From: Peribacillus simplex
GTDB lineage: Bacteria; Bacillota; Bacilli; Bacillales; DSM-1321
DNA length: 41,116 bases
Assembly: GCF_001542915.1 (NCBI RefSeq)
Contig: NZ_LNNH01000004.1
Span: forward strand, 112,549-153,664
Direction: 5' to 3'
Shown here: in pieces, positions 1 to 6,819 of the stretch
How the letters are laid out: each line of letters begins with the position of its first letter
Numbering within the stretch: the first letter of the stretch is position 1
Notes under the pieces: model-generated
Database searches by the model: none
Told to the model about the DNA's origin: nothing
What the model saw: the letters and a program-made list of their open reading frames with translations, nothing else
Position numbers and translations under genes: made by a program

Positions 1-4
1 TGGC

Positions 5-354
5 TTTTAGCCTGCGGTGTCTCACCTCGACACGCATTTCCCGCAGGAGTCTCGCACCCTCCGTTCCACTTCACTCTGCGTGAATACGAAAATGGCAGCC
101 TGCTTGCTCCCCGTTTGATGATTTGGATGATGAAGGTTTCGTTTCACTGCAAGTGCTCGCTTTCCGCGGGCAGTCCGTGAGCCTCCTCGTCTTTTAGCCT
201 GCGGTGTTTCACGTCGACACGCATTTCGCTCAGGAGTCTCGCACCCTCCGTTCCACTTCACTCTGCGTGAATACGAAAATGGCAGCCTGCTTGCTCCCAG
301 TTTGATGATTTGGATGATGATCGTTTCGTTTCACTGCGAGTGCTCGCTTTCCGC
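5..354. repeat. Two tandem copies of a GC-rich intergenic repeat, 187-bp period
   Basis: Copy A (5-191) and copy B (192 to about 354) share nearly the same sequence with a few substitutions; both begin TTTTAGCCTGCGGTG and both carry the segments GCAGGAGTCTCGCACC and GTGCTCGCTTTCCGC. The open frame running through them on the minus strand has no ribosome binding site and only follows the repeat, so I do not call a gene. The wording of the repeat (ending in a GCTCGCTTTCCGC block and restarting with CCTGCGG) resembles a GC-rich intergenic repeat I recall from many Bacillaceae genomes. A related start appears at the right edge of the window. The left end of copy A may continue outside the window. 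Confidence 0.75.
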
Positions 355-470
355 AGGAGTTCTGTACCTCTTCAAGAATGACTCGGTAATATCATGACTT
401 TTAAAAGATTATCTATGCGAATTAGAAGACGGCAAAAGTGAGTATCACTCTTTCATATCCCATATTCAAA

Positions 471-514
471 AAGCCAAAAGGTTTCGGAATGAGACTTCCG
501 AAGCCTTTTGGCTT
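471..514 (-). terminator. Intrinsic terminator of the mscS-type gene
   Basis: An 18-bp near-perfect inverted repeat (arms 471-488 and 497-514) with an 8-nt loop. Read on the minus strand it is followed by TTTTTGAA, so it ends transcription of the mechanosensitive channel gene that stops at 555. Confidence 0.8.
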
Positions 515-525
515 ACAAGAGCTAC

Positions 526-553
526 GACTTGCCGATTTAGGGCAAGTCTTTTT
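526..553 (+). terminator. Intrinsic terminator pointing right
   Basis: GACTTGCC and GGGCAAGTC form a stem at 526-548 followed by five T on the plus strand. No plus-strand gene is visible between the window start and this site, so it either ends a transcript entering from the left or guards the 3' end of the minus-strand gene. Confidence 0.55.
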
Positions 554-554
554 G

Positions 555-1667
555 TCAGTCGCGCATCGATTCAAATTCGTTCATTGCTTCTATATTTGAG
601 TCTTTTTGGAGAATGAAGGCTTGGGAAGGAATGGCGATTTGGACTTCTTCCCGTTCGAGTATCTCCATTATTTTAAAGTTGACGTCTTCCTTGATGGATA
701 AATATCCGCCAAAGTCAGTTGCATTGGTAAAGAAGTAAAGATAGAGATTGAAACCGGAATGACTGAATTCATCAAATTTGACGAGTATCGTTTCCGGATG
801 CACCTCTTTGTGCTCAATCAGCATAGTCTCGATGTCTTTAATGACATTTTCCAGCTTTTCCTTTGGGGTTGTAACGTTCACACCCAAATGGAAGGCAATT
901 TGGCGTTTCCCCATCTTGGACCAGTTGATGATCGGTTCGTTCGAGAGGGTCGCATTCGGTACGGTAACGAGCGCCTGGGCAAAGGTCCGCACTTTGGTGC
1001 TTCGGAACGTGATGTCTTCAATCGTGCCCTCCACACTGGGGGTTTTGATCCAATCGCCTATGGTGAATGGCTTCTCGGTAACGATGACGATTCCTCCGAA
1101 GAAATTGCTGACGGTATCCTTGGCAGCAAGAGCGAAAGCTAATCCGCCCAAGCCAAGTCCTGCAACAAATCCGTCGACATTGAATCCCCATTCTTCCGCA
1201 ATGATGGATGCTCCAAAAGCGATGATGATCAATTTAATGATTTTTGTGAAAAACGGCAGGACAATTTGGTCAACTTCCAGGCCGAATTTGCTTACAAGCT
1301 TCGGAAATAAAATGGTCAAGATCGAACTGATATTGAAAATCGTCCAAAAGAATAGGAAAACAAAAAACGATCTGTAAATTTTTGATTTAAGTTCATCCGA
1401 AGGTGAGTCAATCGGAAAATAGTTCAAGGAAATAATGACACCGATTAATACGATAAGCCATCTTACCGGCCTTTCCAAAGCGAGCATTAAGTTGGCGGCA
1501 AATTCAATTTTTCGTTTTTCAGCAATTCGAAGAAAGAATTTGAATATATATGTAGTGAATACTTTCCGAAGTAAAAGAAAGATTAGGAAGATGCCGATTG
1601 TAATTCCTAATTGGGTCCAGGCATCGATTCCATCGAATTGATTTAGTGATTCAGAAACTTCTTGCAA
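555..1667 (-). CDS. MscS-family small-conductance mechanosensitive channel (YhdY-like)
   Basis: A 370-residue membrane protein. Three hydrophobic segments in the first half are followed by a glycine/alanine-rich pore helix (GFVAGLGLGGLAFALAAKD) and the conserved beta-domain start (NFFGGIVIV, then FTIGDWI), the hallmark order of MscS channels. Such channels open on membrane tension and release solutes during hypo-osmotic shock. Length matches the B. subtilis YhdY group, about 370 residues as I recall. I chose the TTG at 1667 because GGAGGAG lies seven bases upstream and the frame before it does not look like coding sequence; a start at 1904 would add 79 residues with no family support. The gene is transcribed alone and diverges from murG; a terminator follows at 471-514. 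Confidence 0.85.
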   Translation of the reverse strand: MQEVSESLNQFDGIDAWTQLGITIGIFLIFLLLRKVFTTYIFKFFLRIAEKRKIEFAANLMLALERPVRWLIVLIGVIISLNYFPIDSPSDELKSKIYRSFFVFLFFWTIFNISSILTILFPKLVSKFGLEVDQIVLPFFTKIIKLIIIAFGASIIAEEWGFNVDGFVAGLGLGGLAFALAAKDTVSNFFGGIVIVTEKPFTIGDWIKTPSVEGTIEDITFRSTKVRTFAQALVTVPNATLSNEPIINWSKMGKRQIAFHLGVNVTTPKEKLENVIKDIETMLIEHKEVHPETILVKFDEFSHSGFNLYLYFFTNATDFGGYLSIKEDVNFKIMEILEREEVQIAIPSQAFILQKDSNIEAMNEFESMRD

Positions 1668-1692
1668 TGTATTACTCCTCCAATGTATCTTG

Positions 1693-1718
1693 TAGTATTG
1701 TAGAATACTAAGATTATA
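1693..1718 (-). promoter_or_regulatory. Probable mscS promoter -10 with an overlapping inverted repeat
   Basis: A minus-strand TATAAT lies at 1718-1713. Directly downstream, where transcription should begin, is a perfect inverted repeat TAGTATT-GTAG-AATACTA (1693-1710). Its position on the start site is that of an operator, but I recognise no specific regulator. The -35 box is weak. The same A/T-rich stretch could also hold elements of the divergent murG promoter. Confidence 0.35.
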
Positions 1719-1859
1719 ATATATCCATGCTGAAAAAGGAAAAATTATTGATGATTGAAGAGAGCGCGATCCACATAAATGCTTTTTCAAGTTATTAATG
1801 GCAAGGATATATGGTAATATGGATGCAAAGTGACTTTTTAAGTTTGGAAGGTGGAAATA

Positions 1860-2939
1860 TTGACTAAGAAAATAGTGTTTACCGGTGGCGGTTCTGCCGG
1901 TCATGTATCAGTTAATGCAGCAATCATCCCAGAATTCCTCAAGCAGGATTGGGATGTTACCTATATTGGTTCAAAAAAAGGCATCGAAAAAGATATTATC
2001 GAAAAGGAATTTCCCGAGGTGCGTTATGAAACGATTTCCGTTGGGAAATTCCGTCGGTATCTTTCCATTGAAAATATGAAAGATCCTTTCAGGGTCATAA
2101 AAGGGATTTTCGATGCAAGGAAAATTTTAAAAAAGGAAAAGCCCGATTTCATCTTCTCTAAAGGTGGATTCGTTTCCGTTCCCGTCGTTTTGGCAGGAAG
2201 GATGCTGAGGATTCCGATCGCCATACATGAATCGGATTATACTCCTGGCCTTGCGAATAAAATTGCCATGCCACTTGCATCAAAAATATTCACGACCTTC
2301 CAGGAAACCGAAAAAGGCCTTCCACATGATAAGGCGATGTATCTGGGGGCTGTATTGCGGGATGGAATTTTCAAGGGAAACGCTTCTGCCGGCAAGGCAT
2401 TCTGCGGGTTTACAAGCAAAAAACCGGTGTTGCTCGTCATGGGCGGCAGCCTTGGGGCAGTGAAAATCAATAACTTGATCACTGATAATCTCGATGTCTT
2501 ATTAAAGGAATACCAGATCATTCACATTTGTGGAAAAGGACATGTGAAAACGGAATTGAAACAACCAGGATACGCACCATTCGAATTCGTCCATGAGGAG
2601 TTATTCGACCTTCTGGCGGCTGCAGATGTGGTCGTGTCAAGGGCTGGATCCAATTCAATTTTTGAATTCCTTGGTTTGCAAAAGCCGATGCTGTTGATCC
2701 CCCTAAGTGCCAATGCATCACGTGGAGATCAGATCCTCAATGCATCCAGCTTTGAAAAACAGGGTTTTTGTAAGGTCCTTCAAGAAGAAGAGTTGAATGA
2801 CCGGGTTTTCAAAGACACACTAGCAGAATTGGTCGATCAATCCAATGCATATCAGGAGAAAATGCGTCAAAAACGTCCATTCAAGACTGCTTCAGAAATG
2901 TATGATTTATTACTTGAAGTCATGACAGCAAAAAAATAA
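1860..2939 (+). CDS. murG: MurG-type UDP-N-acetylglucosamine transferase (second MurG, outside the dcw cluster)
   Basis: A 359-residue GT-B glycosyltransferase that in this family transfers GlcNAc from UDP-GlcNAc to lipid I, making lipid II on the inner face of the membrane. The N-terminal loop GGGSAGH (residues about 9-15), FSKGGFVSVP, HESD near 122, GGSLGA near 192 and SRAGSNSIFEFL near 262 are all present. The loop continues HVSVN where MurG proteins usually have a proline-containing HVTPN-like form. TTG at 1860 is preferred because GGAAGGTGG ends five bases upstream; GTG at 1851 lies inside that site. No division or wall cluster genes surround it, so this is probably a paralogue of the dcw-cluster murG, as in the B. 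cereus group. A DUF2639 gene follows, coupled through a hairpin. Confidence 0.85.
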   Translation: MTKKIVFTGGGSAGHVSVNAAIIPEFLKQDWDVTYIGSKKGIEKDIIEKEFPEVRYETISVGKFRRYLSIENMKDPFRVIKGIFDARKILKKEKPDFIFSKGGFVSVPVVLAGRMLRIPIAIHESDYTPGLANKIAMPLASKIFTTFQETEKGLPHDKAMYLGAVLRDGIFKGNASAGKAFCGFTSKKPVLLVMGGSLGAVKINNLITDNLDVLLKEYQIIHICGKGHVKTELKQPGYAPFEFVHEELFDLLAAADVVVSRAGSNSIFEFLGLQKPMLLIPLSANASRGDQILNASSFEKQGFCKVLQEEELNDRVFKDTLAELVDQSNAYQEKMRQKRPFKTASEMYDLLLEVMTAKK

Positions 2940-2947
2940 GTATCAAT

Positions 2948-2988
2948 CCCCTCCTTGAAGCATATCTATTTCTTGAACAGAGGAGGGG
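2948..2988 (+). promoter_or_regulatory. Hairpin masking the ribosome binding site of the DUF2639 gene
   Basis: CCCCTCCT (2948-2955) is perfectly complementary to AGGAGGGG (2981-2988), the ribosome binding site of the gene starting at 2994. The loop is 25 nt. The 5' arm begins nine bases after the murG stop (2937-2939), so a ribosome terminating on murG would cover and open it. This is an architecture for translational coupling. Confidence 0.5.
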
Positions 2989-2993
2989 GCAGT

Positions 2994-3137
2994 ATGGCTT
3001 ATGAATATTCCAAGGGGTGGTTCATCCAGCAATTAAAAGCCGGAGGGATAAGCTATCACCCAATCGAGAAGAAAAAGCTCGAGCTTTATAAAACACATAT
3101 TTTAAGGCGTTTATACGAAGACCTGAAGAAGAATTAA
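2994..3137 (+). CDS. Small DUF2639 (YflJ-like) protein
   Basis: A 47-residue, basic, soluble protein. It shares the pattern I recall for DUF2639/YflJ proteins of Bacillus: SKGWF near the N-terminus, then GGISYHP, then EKKKLELYKTHILRRLYED. No function is known for the family and I do not infer one. ATG at 2994 follows AGGAGGGGG by four bases; an upstream TTG in the same frame lies in the masking hairpin and has no ribosome site. It sits 54 bases after murG with no terminator between, so it is probably co-transcribed. The strong terminator at 3142-3180 closes the unit. Confidence 0.7.
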   Translation: MAYEYSKGWFIQQLKAGGISYHPIEKKKLELYKTHILRRLYEDLKKN

Positions 3138-3141
3138 CCAT

Positions 3142-3180
3142 AAAAATAACCGCAACGTCATTGGCGTTGCGGTTATTTTT
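3142..3180. terminator. Bidirectional intrinsic terminator
   Basis: AAAAATAACCGCAACG pairs with CGTTGCGGTTATTTTT around a 7-nt loop, with T-runs in both directions. It separates the convergent murG-DUF2639 and CidA/CidB-type units. Confidence 0.85.
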
Positions 3181-3182
3181 AT

Positions 3183-3866
3183 TTAAAGGAAATGGCTGAT
3201 GACAGGAAAGAAGCATGAAATCAGGATACCTGCAATCGCCATGGCCGCACCGGCAACAGCTCCGGTAAACTCGCTCTCCTGAGCCGCTTGCGCCGTTCCA
3301 AGACCATGAGCGATGGTCCCATATGCGATACCGCGGGCAAAGGGCATGGTAATGTTCAATTTATCCATCATTTTCGGAGCGATCATCGTTCCCAGCACAC
3401 CGGTCAAAATGACGAAGGCTGCCGATATATTGGAATCACCGCCATAAAGCTCGGTGATTTCCACCGCGATTGGCACGGTTATCGACTTAACCGCCAAGCC
3501 TTGAAGGATGAATTGCGGTAGTGAAAAGGCCTGTGCAATGGTGAAGGCGATGGCCAAGGTGACCATAAGGCCCAATATCATCCCGCTAATCGCCGGTATC
3601 GCATATTTAACGATTATCCTTCTATTTTTATAAAGCGGAACAGCCAAGGCGACGGTTGCAGGGCCGAGGAAATAGGAGATGATATCCTTTGCTGGGGAAT
3701 AATCATCAAAATCCAAACCGGTGGCCAATAAGATGAGAATGATGGTGATAGTACTGAAAAATACAGGCGTTGTAAATGGTGATGGGCGTTTGGCATATAA
3801 TTTCCGTCCCATATAATAGGCAAGGAGAGTTATCAGGATGCTATAAGGTGTGATTAGCGCTGTCAT
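3183..3866 (-). CDS. LrgB/CidB-family membrane protein
   Basis: A 227-residue, strongly hydrophobic protein with about six to seven membrane segments. GLAVKSITVPIAVEI, the LTGVLG segment and GTIAHGLGTAQA are characteristic of LrgB/CidB. Partners of this kind are encoded with a small CidA/LrgA holin-like protein; in B. subtilis the two known pairs are YsbAB (PftAB, pyruvate transport) and YwbHG. Which of these jobs applies here cannot be told from sequence. ATG at 3866 follows GGAGAGG by nine bases. The gene overlaps the end of the CidA-type gene by 26 bases, indicating co-translation. No LytR/LytS-type or LysR-type regulator lies beside it. Confidence 0.85.
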   Translation of the reverse strand: MTALITPYSILITLLAYYMGRKLYAKRPSPFTTPVFFSTITIILILLATGLDFDDYSPAKDIISYFLGPATVALAVPLYKNRRIIVKYAIPAISGMILGLMVTLAIAFTIAQAFSLPQFILQGLAVKSITVPIAVEITELYGGDSNISAAFVILTGVLGTMIAPKMMDKLNITMPFARGIAYGTIAHGLGTAQAAQESEFTGAVAGAAMAIAGILISCFFPVISHFL

Positions 3867-4233
3867 GCTGATTGACCTCTCCTCTATGAGAAAATTTCTG
3901 AACGGTCCATGCGGAAACGATGAATCCGAAAATCAAGCTGACTCCAAGTGTGAGTGCCAAAGGCAAACCGAATTCAATAAATAGCCATCCCATGGTCATT
4001 AAACTGATGGAAATGGGAATAAAGAAAAAGGCGAGGTGCTTCACTAAGAATCCTGAAGCCAGTTCAATCCACTCGACCTTTAAAACCTTCGTTTGTAATA
4101 AAATGAATAATAAAATCATGCCGATGACATTGCCAGGGATGGGTAAATGAAATAAGTCAGCCAAATAATAGCCGAGCTTGCAAATGACGAGCAGCACGGT
4201 AAGCTGCACGGGAAAAGCCAATATTTTTTTCAT
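3841..4233 (-). CDS. CidA/LrgA-family holin-like membrane protein
   Basis: A 130-residue protein with four hydrophobic segments. The segment LPIPGNVIGMILLFILL matches the conserved P-x-P-G-x-x-x-G-M core of CidA/LrgA proteins, and VKHLAFFFIPISISLM matches the second conserved block. Family members form oligomers in the membrane and have been linked to holin-like control of lysis and to export or uptake of small acids such as pyruvate. ATG at 4233 lies behind GAAAGGA. It is the first gene of a two-gene unit with the LrgB/CidB-type partner, reading left and ending at the terminator at 3142-3180. Confidence 0.85.
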   Translation of the reverse strand: MKKILAFPVQLTVLLVICKLGYYLADLFHLPIPGNVIGMILLFILLQTKVLKVEWIELASGFLVKHLAFFFIPISISLMTMGWLFIEFGLPLALTLGVSLIFGFIVSAWTVQKFSHRGEVNQHDSANHTL

Positions 4234-4360
4234 GATTAAATCCTTTCAATGACGCTTTGAATATATCGTTGAATTGGTCAATTGTATTCATTATAAAAAA
4301 ATATCCCTAAAAAGAATAGGGAATTCCAACATTCTTTTCGGTGCAGCTCTTGAAAACGGG

Positions 4361-4388
4361 AAAAAGAGCTATCCAAATTTGGAAGCTC
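4361..4388 (-). terminator. Intrinsic terminator of the first GNAT gene
   Basis: On the minus strand GAGCTTCCAAA and TTTGGATAGCTC form a stem followed by TTTTTCCC. It lies 32 bases beyond the stop of the acetyltransferase gene at 4420. Confidence 0.75.
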
Positions 4389-4419
4389 CCATCCTATATA
4401 TGAAAAGATTAGAAAATTT

Positions 4420-4974
4420 TTATGCTTCGAGTAATTGCTGTTCGTCATCATCATGCTGCCTAAGGATATGAAAGGTGTATAAATCTTTAGGGATTTCGAA
4501 CAAATCGAAGATATCTCCTTCATGATTGATCTGATCATAAAGAGACTTTCTTGTATCATTGGCATTGACGGCATAAGGCAGCTTTTCAGCAGCTTTGATC
4601 GAACGGATATTCTTTTTGCGGATTCGCATGAAGACCGTCTCCAATCCGAGCTCAAAGAAAAGCTCTTTAAAGAAAGCGTCTTTTGCGATTGCATTATATC
4701 CTTTTCCATGATAAGACTTGCCAAGCCATGTGCCTAAGAAACCTGCACCATTTTCAATGTCGTATAAAGAAATGCAACCGATCGGATTTTCCCATTCGTC
4801 CAGGATCGTTCGTGAAATCAGTTCCCCAGCTTCTTCTGCCTCGATCGTTTGCTTAGTAATGAATACATATTCTTCATATGAATCTACTTTATGGCGCACG
4901 AAAGGGAAGACATCTGGATGCGTCATTTGTTCATAAAGAGAAAAACAATCTGAGAAATCTCTCTTTTTTAACAT
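4420..4974 (-). CDS. GNAT-family N-acetyltransferase (RimJ/RimL type)
   Basis: A 184-residue protein with the GNAT fold order: N-terminal RDFSDCFSLYEQMTHPDVFPFV, a central strand GCISLYDI, the acetyl-CoA loop in the form GTWLGKSYHGKGYNAIAKDA (residues about 80-100, Q/RxxGxG/A-like YHGKGY) and a late segment VFMRIRKKNIRSIKAAEKL, which is the usual x-N-x-x-S-x-x-x-x-E-K block. Family members acetylate protein N-termini or small-molecule amines; the substrate here is unknown. ATG at 4974 follows GGAGGG by six bases. The gene is single, ends at a terminator at 4361-4388, and has an unusually structured leader described separately. Confidence 0.8.
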   Translation of the reverse strand: MLKKRDFSDCFSLYEQMTHPDVFPFVRHKVDSYEEYVFITKQTIEAEEAGELISRTILDEWENPIGCISLYDIENGAGFLGTWLGKSYHGKGYNAIAKDAFFKELFFELGLETVFMRIRKKNIRSIKAAEKLPYAVNANDTRKSLYDQINHEGDIFDLFEIPKDLYTFHILRQHDDDEQQLLEA

Positions 4975-4978
4975 TTCC

Positions 4979-5103
4979 GTCCCTCCGTTTGAGGGCAGTT
5001 TTTATGCGTAGTCGCTGCCCACCCTCGAAATTTTTTAAGTCGTTCATCAAAAAATTTCGGGGTGGGAATCGAACCCACTAGAACCGGAAACCGGTGGCGC
5101 ACC
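4979..5103 (-). promoter_or_regulatory. Candidate structured leader (riboswitch-like) with a tRNA T-arm-like element, upstream of the GNAT gene
   Basis: Reading on the minus strand toward the gene: ACCGG-TTT-CCGGT (5095-5083); helix A, GTGGG-TTCGATT-CCCAC (5078-5062), a perfect tRNA T-arm form; helix B, arms 5066-5049 and 5036-5018, about 18 bp with one bulged A; helix C, GGGCAG/CTGCCC (5020-5015 and 4998-4993); helix D, CCCTC/GAGGG (4995-4991 and 4985-4981), which covers the ribosome binding site. A excludes B, B excludes C and C excludes D, the logic of a two-state switch. I do not recognise a known riboswitch class. No 5' acceptor or anticodon arm is visible, so it is not a complete tRNA gene. 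A decayed tRNA plus chance hairpins is the alternative. Confidence 0.4.
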
Positions 5104-5270
5104 ATTTGCCTTCCCTATTTTTATTGTCAGAAATTATATAAATCTAAAGAAGCTTACGAAGGTATAATACTAAAAAAAAATCGGTTTGGGAATAGGTTTT
5201 TTGCCTTTTTTTTTCGTCAAATTCCAACTTTTTTTCGACGTGAATAAATAGCGGGCAAACGCCTGTATTT
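5104..5270. other. A/T-rich intergenic stretch without a gene
   Basis: No open frame with a ribosome site and no clear hairpin. The leader of the GNAT gene must be transcribed from here. A minus-strand TTGACG at 5220-5215 could be a -35 box, but no good -10 follows at the right distance, so I do not place the promoter. Confidence 0.4.
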
Positions 5271-5310
5271 CTCCCTTGAAAATGCGGTTTTTCACCTGTT
5301 TTTCAAGGAG
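5271..5310. terminator. Hairpin after uppP, possible terminator
   Basis: CTCCCTTGAAAA (5271-5282) pairs with TTTTCAAGGAG (5300-5310) with one unpaired base. It lies 16 bases beyond the uppP stop. No clear T-run follows in either direction, so termination is plausible but not certain. Confidence 0.4.
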
Positions 5311-5325
5311 GAAATGATACAATCC

Positions 5326-6114
5326 TTAAAACTTTCCTGTGTACTGCATGCATAAAATGATGGCTCCAAGCGCCCATACGTAAATGGAGAATATTTTAAG
5401 CGACCGTTTCTTTAGGAAGTCGATCATCCATACCACTGCGATATACCCAAAGATAGCTGCTGCAAGGGTCCCGACAAAAAGGGCAGTAAGGGGAAGCCGC
5501 TCAACCTCCCCTGTAAAAATGGGCTTCATCTGAAATACAATGCCGCCAGTAATGGCTGGAATCGAAAGCAAAAAGGAAAAATAGGCGGCAGTGGCCCTAT
5601 CCAACTTGCAAAAAAGCCCGGCAGCTATCGTAAGTCCTGAACGCGAAAGCGCAGGCATGATCGCAGCAGCCTGGAAGGTTCCGATGATCAAAGCATCTTT
5701 GACGGAAATTTCATGGAGTGATTTTCCGCCCTTTCTGATTCCGTCCGCTACCCATAAAATCAATCCAGTCGCTAAAAATTCCCAGCCGATGGTCACACCT
5801 GTTTTTGAAAGGCCATCAAACCAATCGCTGAGTAAAAGGCCGGCAATCACTGCAGGGATTGTCCCGACAATGAGGACCAAGGTCAGTCTGGAAAAAGGAT
5901 TTTTCAAAATGGAGAGGATATCATTCTTATAAACCACCAATAATGCCAGCAACGTTCCGATATGAAGCATGGTATCTAGAAAAATGCCTGCTTCATCAAG
6001 ATGGAATAAATGCCTCCCCAAATATAAATGTCCGGTGCTCGATATAGGTAAAAACTCCGTCAGGCCTTGAATGACCCCAAGGATGAAGGCCTGGAATTCG
6101 TTCAGCAAATTCAT
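5326..6114 (-). CDS. uppP: Undecaprenyl-diphosphatase UppP (BacA family)
   Basis: A 262-residue integral membrane protein. It carries both signature blocks of the family: GVIQGLTEFLPISSTGH near residues 13-29, with the catalytic glutamate and SST, and MPALSRSGLTIAAGL near 155, with the arginine of the (A/G)-x-S-R-S-G motif. The enzyme removes a phosphate from undecaprenyl diphosphate, regenerating the C55-P carrier used for peptidoglycan and teichoic acids, and its overproduction is known to confer bacitracin resistance. ATG at 6114 is preferred because AGGA lies eight bases upstream; GTG at 6117 is the alternative. The gene is single. Bacillus genomes often carry more than one undecaprenyl-diphosphatase, so essentiality cannot be inferred. 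Confidence 0.92.
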   Translation of the reverse strand: MNLLNEFQAFILGVIQGLTEFLPISSTGHLYLGRHLFHLDEAGIFLDTMLHIGTLLALLVVYKNDILSILKNPFSRLTLVLIVGTIPAVIAGLLLSDWFDGLSKTGVTIGWEFLATGLILWVADGIRKGGKSLHEISVKDALIIGTFQAAAIMPALSRSGLTIAAGLFCKLDRATAAYFSFLLSIPAITGGIVFQMKPIFTGEVERLPLTALFVGTLAAAIFGYIAVVWMIDFLKKRSLKIFSIYVWALGAIILCMQYTGKF

Positions 6115-6315
6115 CACTCCATTCCTGAAAATATCGGAAATTCCATTATTTTATCTTTATGCACCAGCTGGTTGAACATGTCCGCATATTTTGTCGTTGA
6201 GGATTTAGCAAAAAAGGTTCTCTCCTTTACTTTTCTTCGAATAAAATGAAAAGAAAATGAAACCAATCCTCATTTGATTCGTAATTATTCTTATAAGAGA
6301 GGAGGAGAAGACACT

Positions 6316-6636
6316 ATGCCTACTAAAGATGAAAGAGTGTTTGCTGCCCTTATATATGTGATCAGCTTTTTCACAGCATTTATCGGTCCTTTAGTGATTT
6401 GGTTACTGAAGAAAGACTCATCACCGTTTGTGGATTATCATGGAAGGGAATATTTGAATTTTTTCATTTCCTACACCATTTATTCGATCGTAGCAGGGAT
6501 CCTGACGATAGTCTTGGTTGGATTCTTGCTATTGCCGGTTATCGGCATCGCGTTAATCATATTCACGATCATTGCTGCCATTAGGGCTTATGAAGGAACG
6601 GATTACCGGTTCCCGCTGATTTTTAGGATACTATAG
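6316..6636 (+). CDS. DUF4870 small membrane protein
   Basis: A 106-residue protein of three hydrophobic segments. The pattern is that of DUF4870: ALIYVISFFTAFIGPLVIWLLKKD, then the polar conserved FVDYHGREYLNFFISYTIY, then a glycine-containing helix and a short tail AYEGTDYRFPLIFRIL. Function of the family is unknown. ATG at 6316 lies behind GAGGAGGAG; the frame is open a further 14 codons upstream but without a ribosome site. It is a single-gene unit closed by the terminator at 6647-6676. Confidence 0.8.
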   Translation: MPTKDERVFAALIYVISFFTAFIGPLVIWLLKKDSSPFVDYHGREYLNFFISYTIYSIVAGILTIVLVGFLLLPVIGIALIIFTIIAAIRAYEGTDYRFPLIFRIL

Positions 6637-6646
6637 TAAGAGATAG

Positions 6647-6676
6647 AAGGATTCCGTTCATAACGGAATCCTTTTT
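6647..6676 (+). terminator. Intrinsic terminator after the DUF4870 gene
   Basis: AAGGATTCCGTT and AACGGAATCCTT form a 12-bp stem with a 3-nt loop followed by TTTTT. Confidence 0.85.
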
Positions 6677-6819
6677 GCGCCTGGAATAGGCAGATTAAAA
6701 AAGGGAATCGATCATCTGAAAGCGAATTAAGTGAACGAAGGGGATTGGTTGGCTGGCGCCTTGGAATGCTAGGTAGGCGGAGAAACTTTCTTAGTGAGGA
6801 GTGTGGAGCTGAATAGTAT

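Noticed and set aside
22..261. 79-codon minus-strand frame in the left-edge repeat
   Set aside because: It lies wholly inside a repeated sequence, has no ribosome site and its protein has the composition of a translated GC-rich repeat.
3183..4233. Toxin-antitoxin or abortive-infection pair
   Set aside because: The overlapping small and larger membrane proteins match CidA/LrgA and LrgB/CidB in their conserved blocks, which explains the arrangement.
5062..5110. A complete tRNA gene on the minus strand
   Set aside because: Only a T-arm and a short extra stem can be drawn. No matching 5' acceptor strand, D-arm or anticodon arm is visible.
5062..5247. Plus-strand frame beginning GIEPTRTGNRWRT
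   Set aside because: Peptides of this kind arise from reading tRNA-like sequence backwards; no ribosome site suits it. The underlying T-arm-like element is reported instead.
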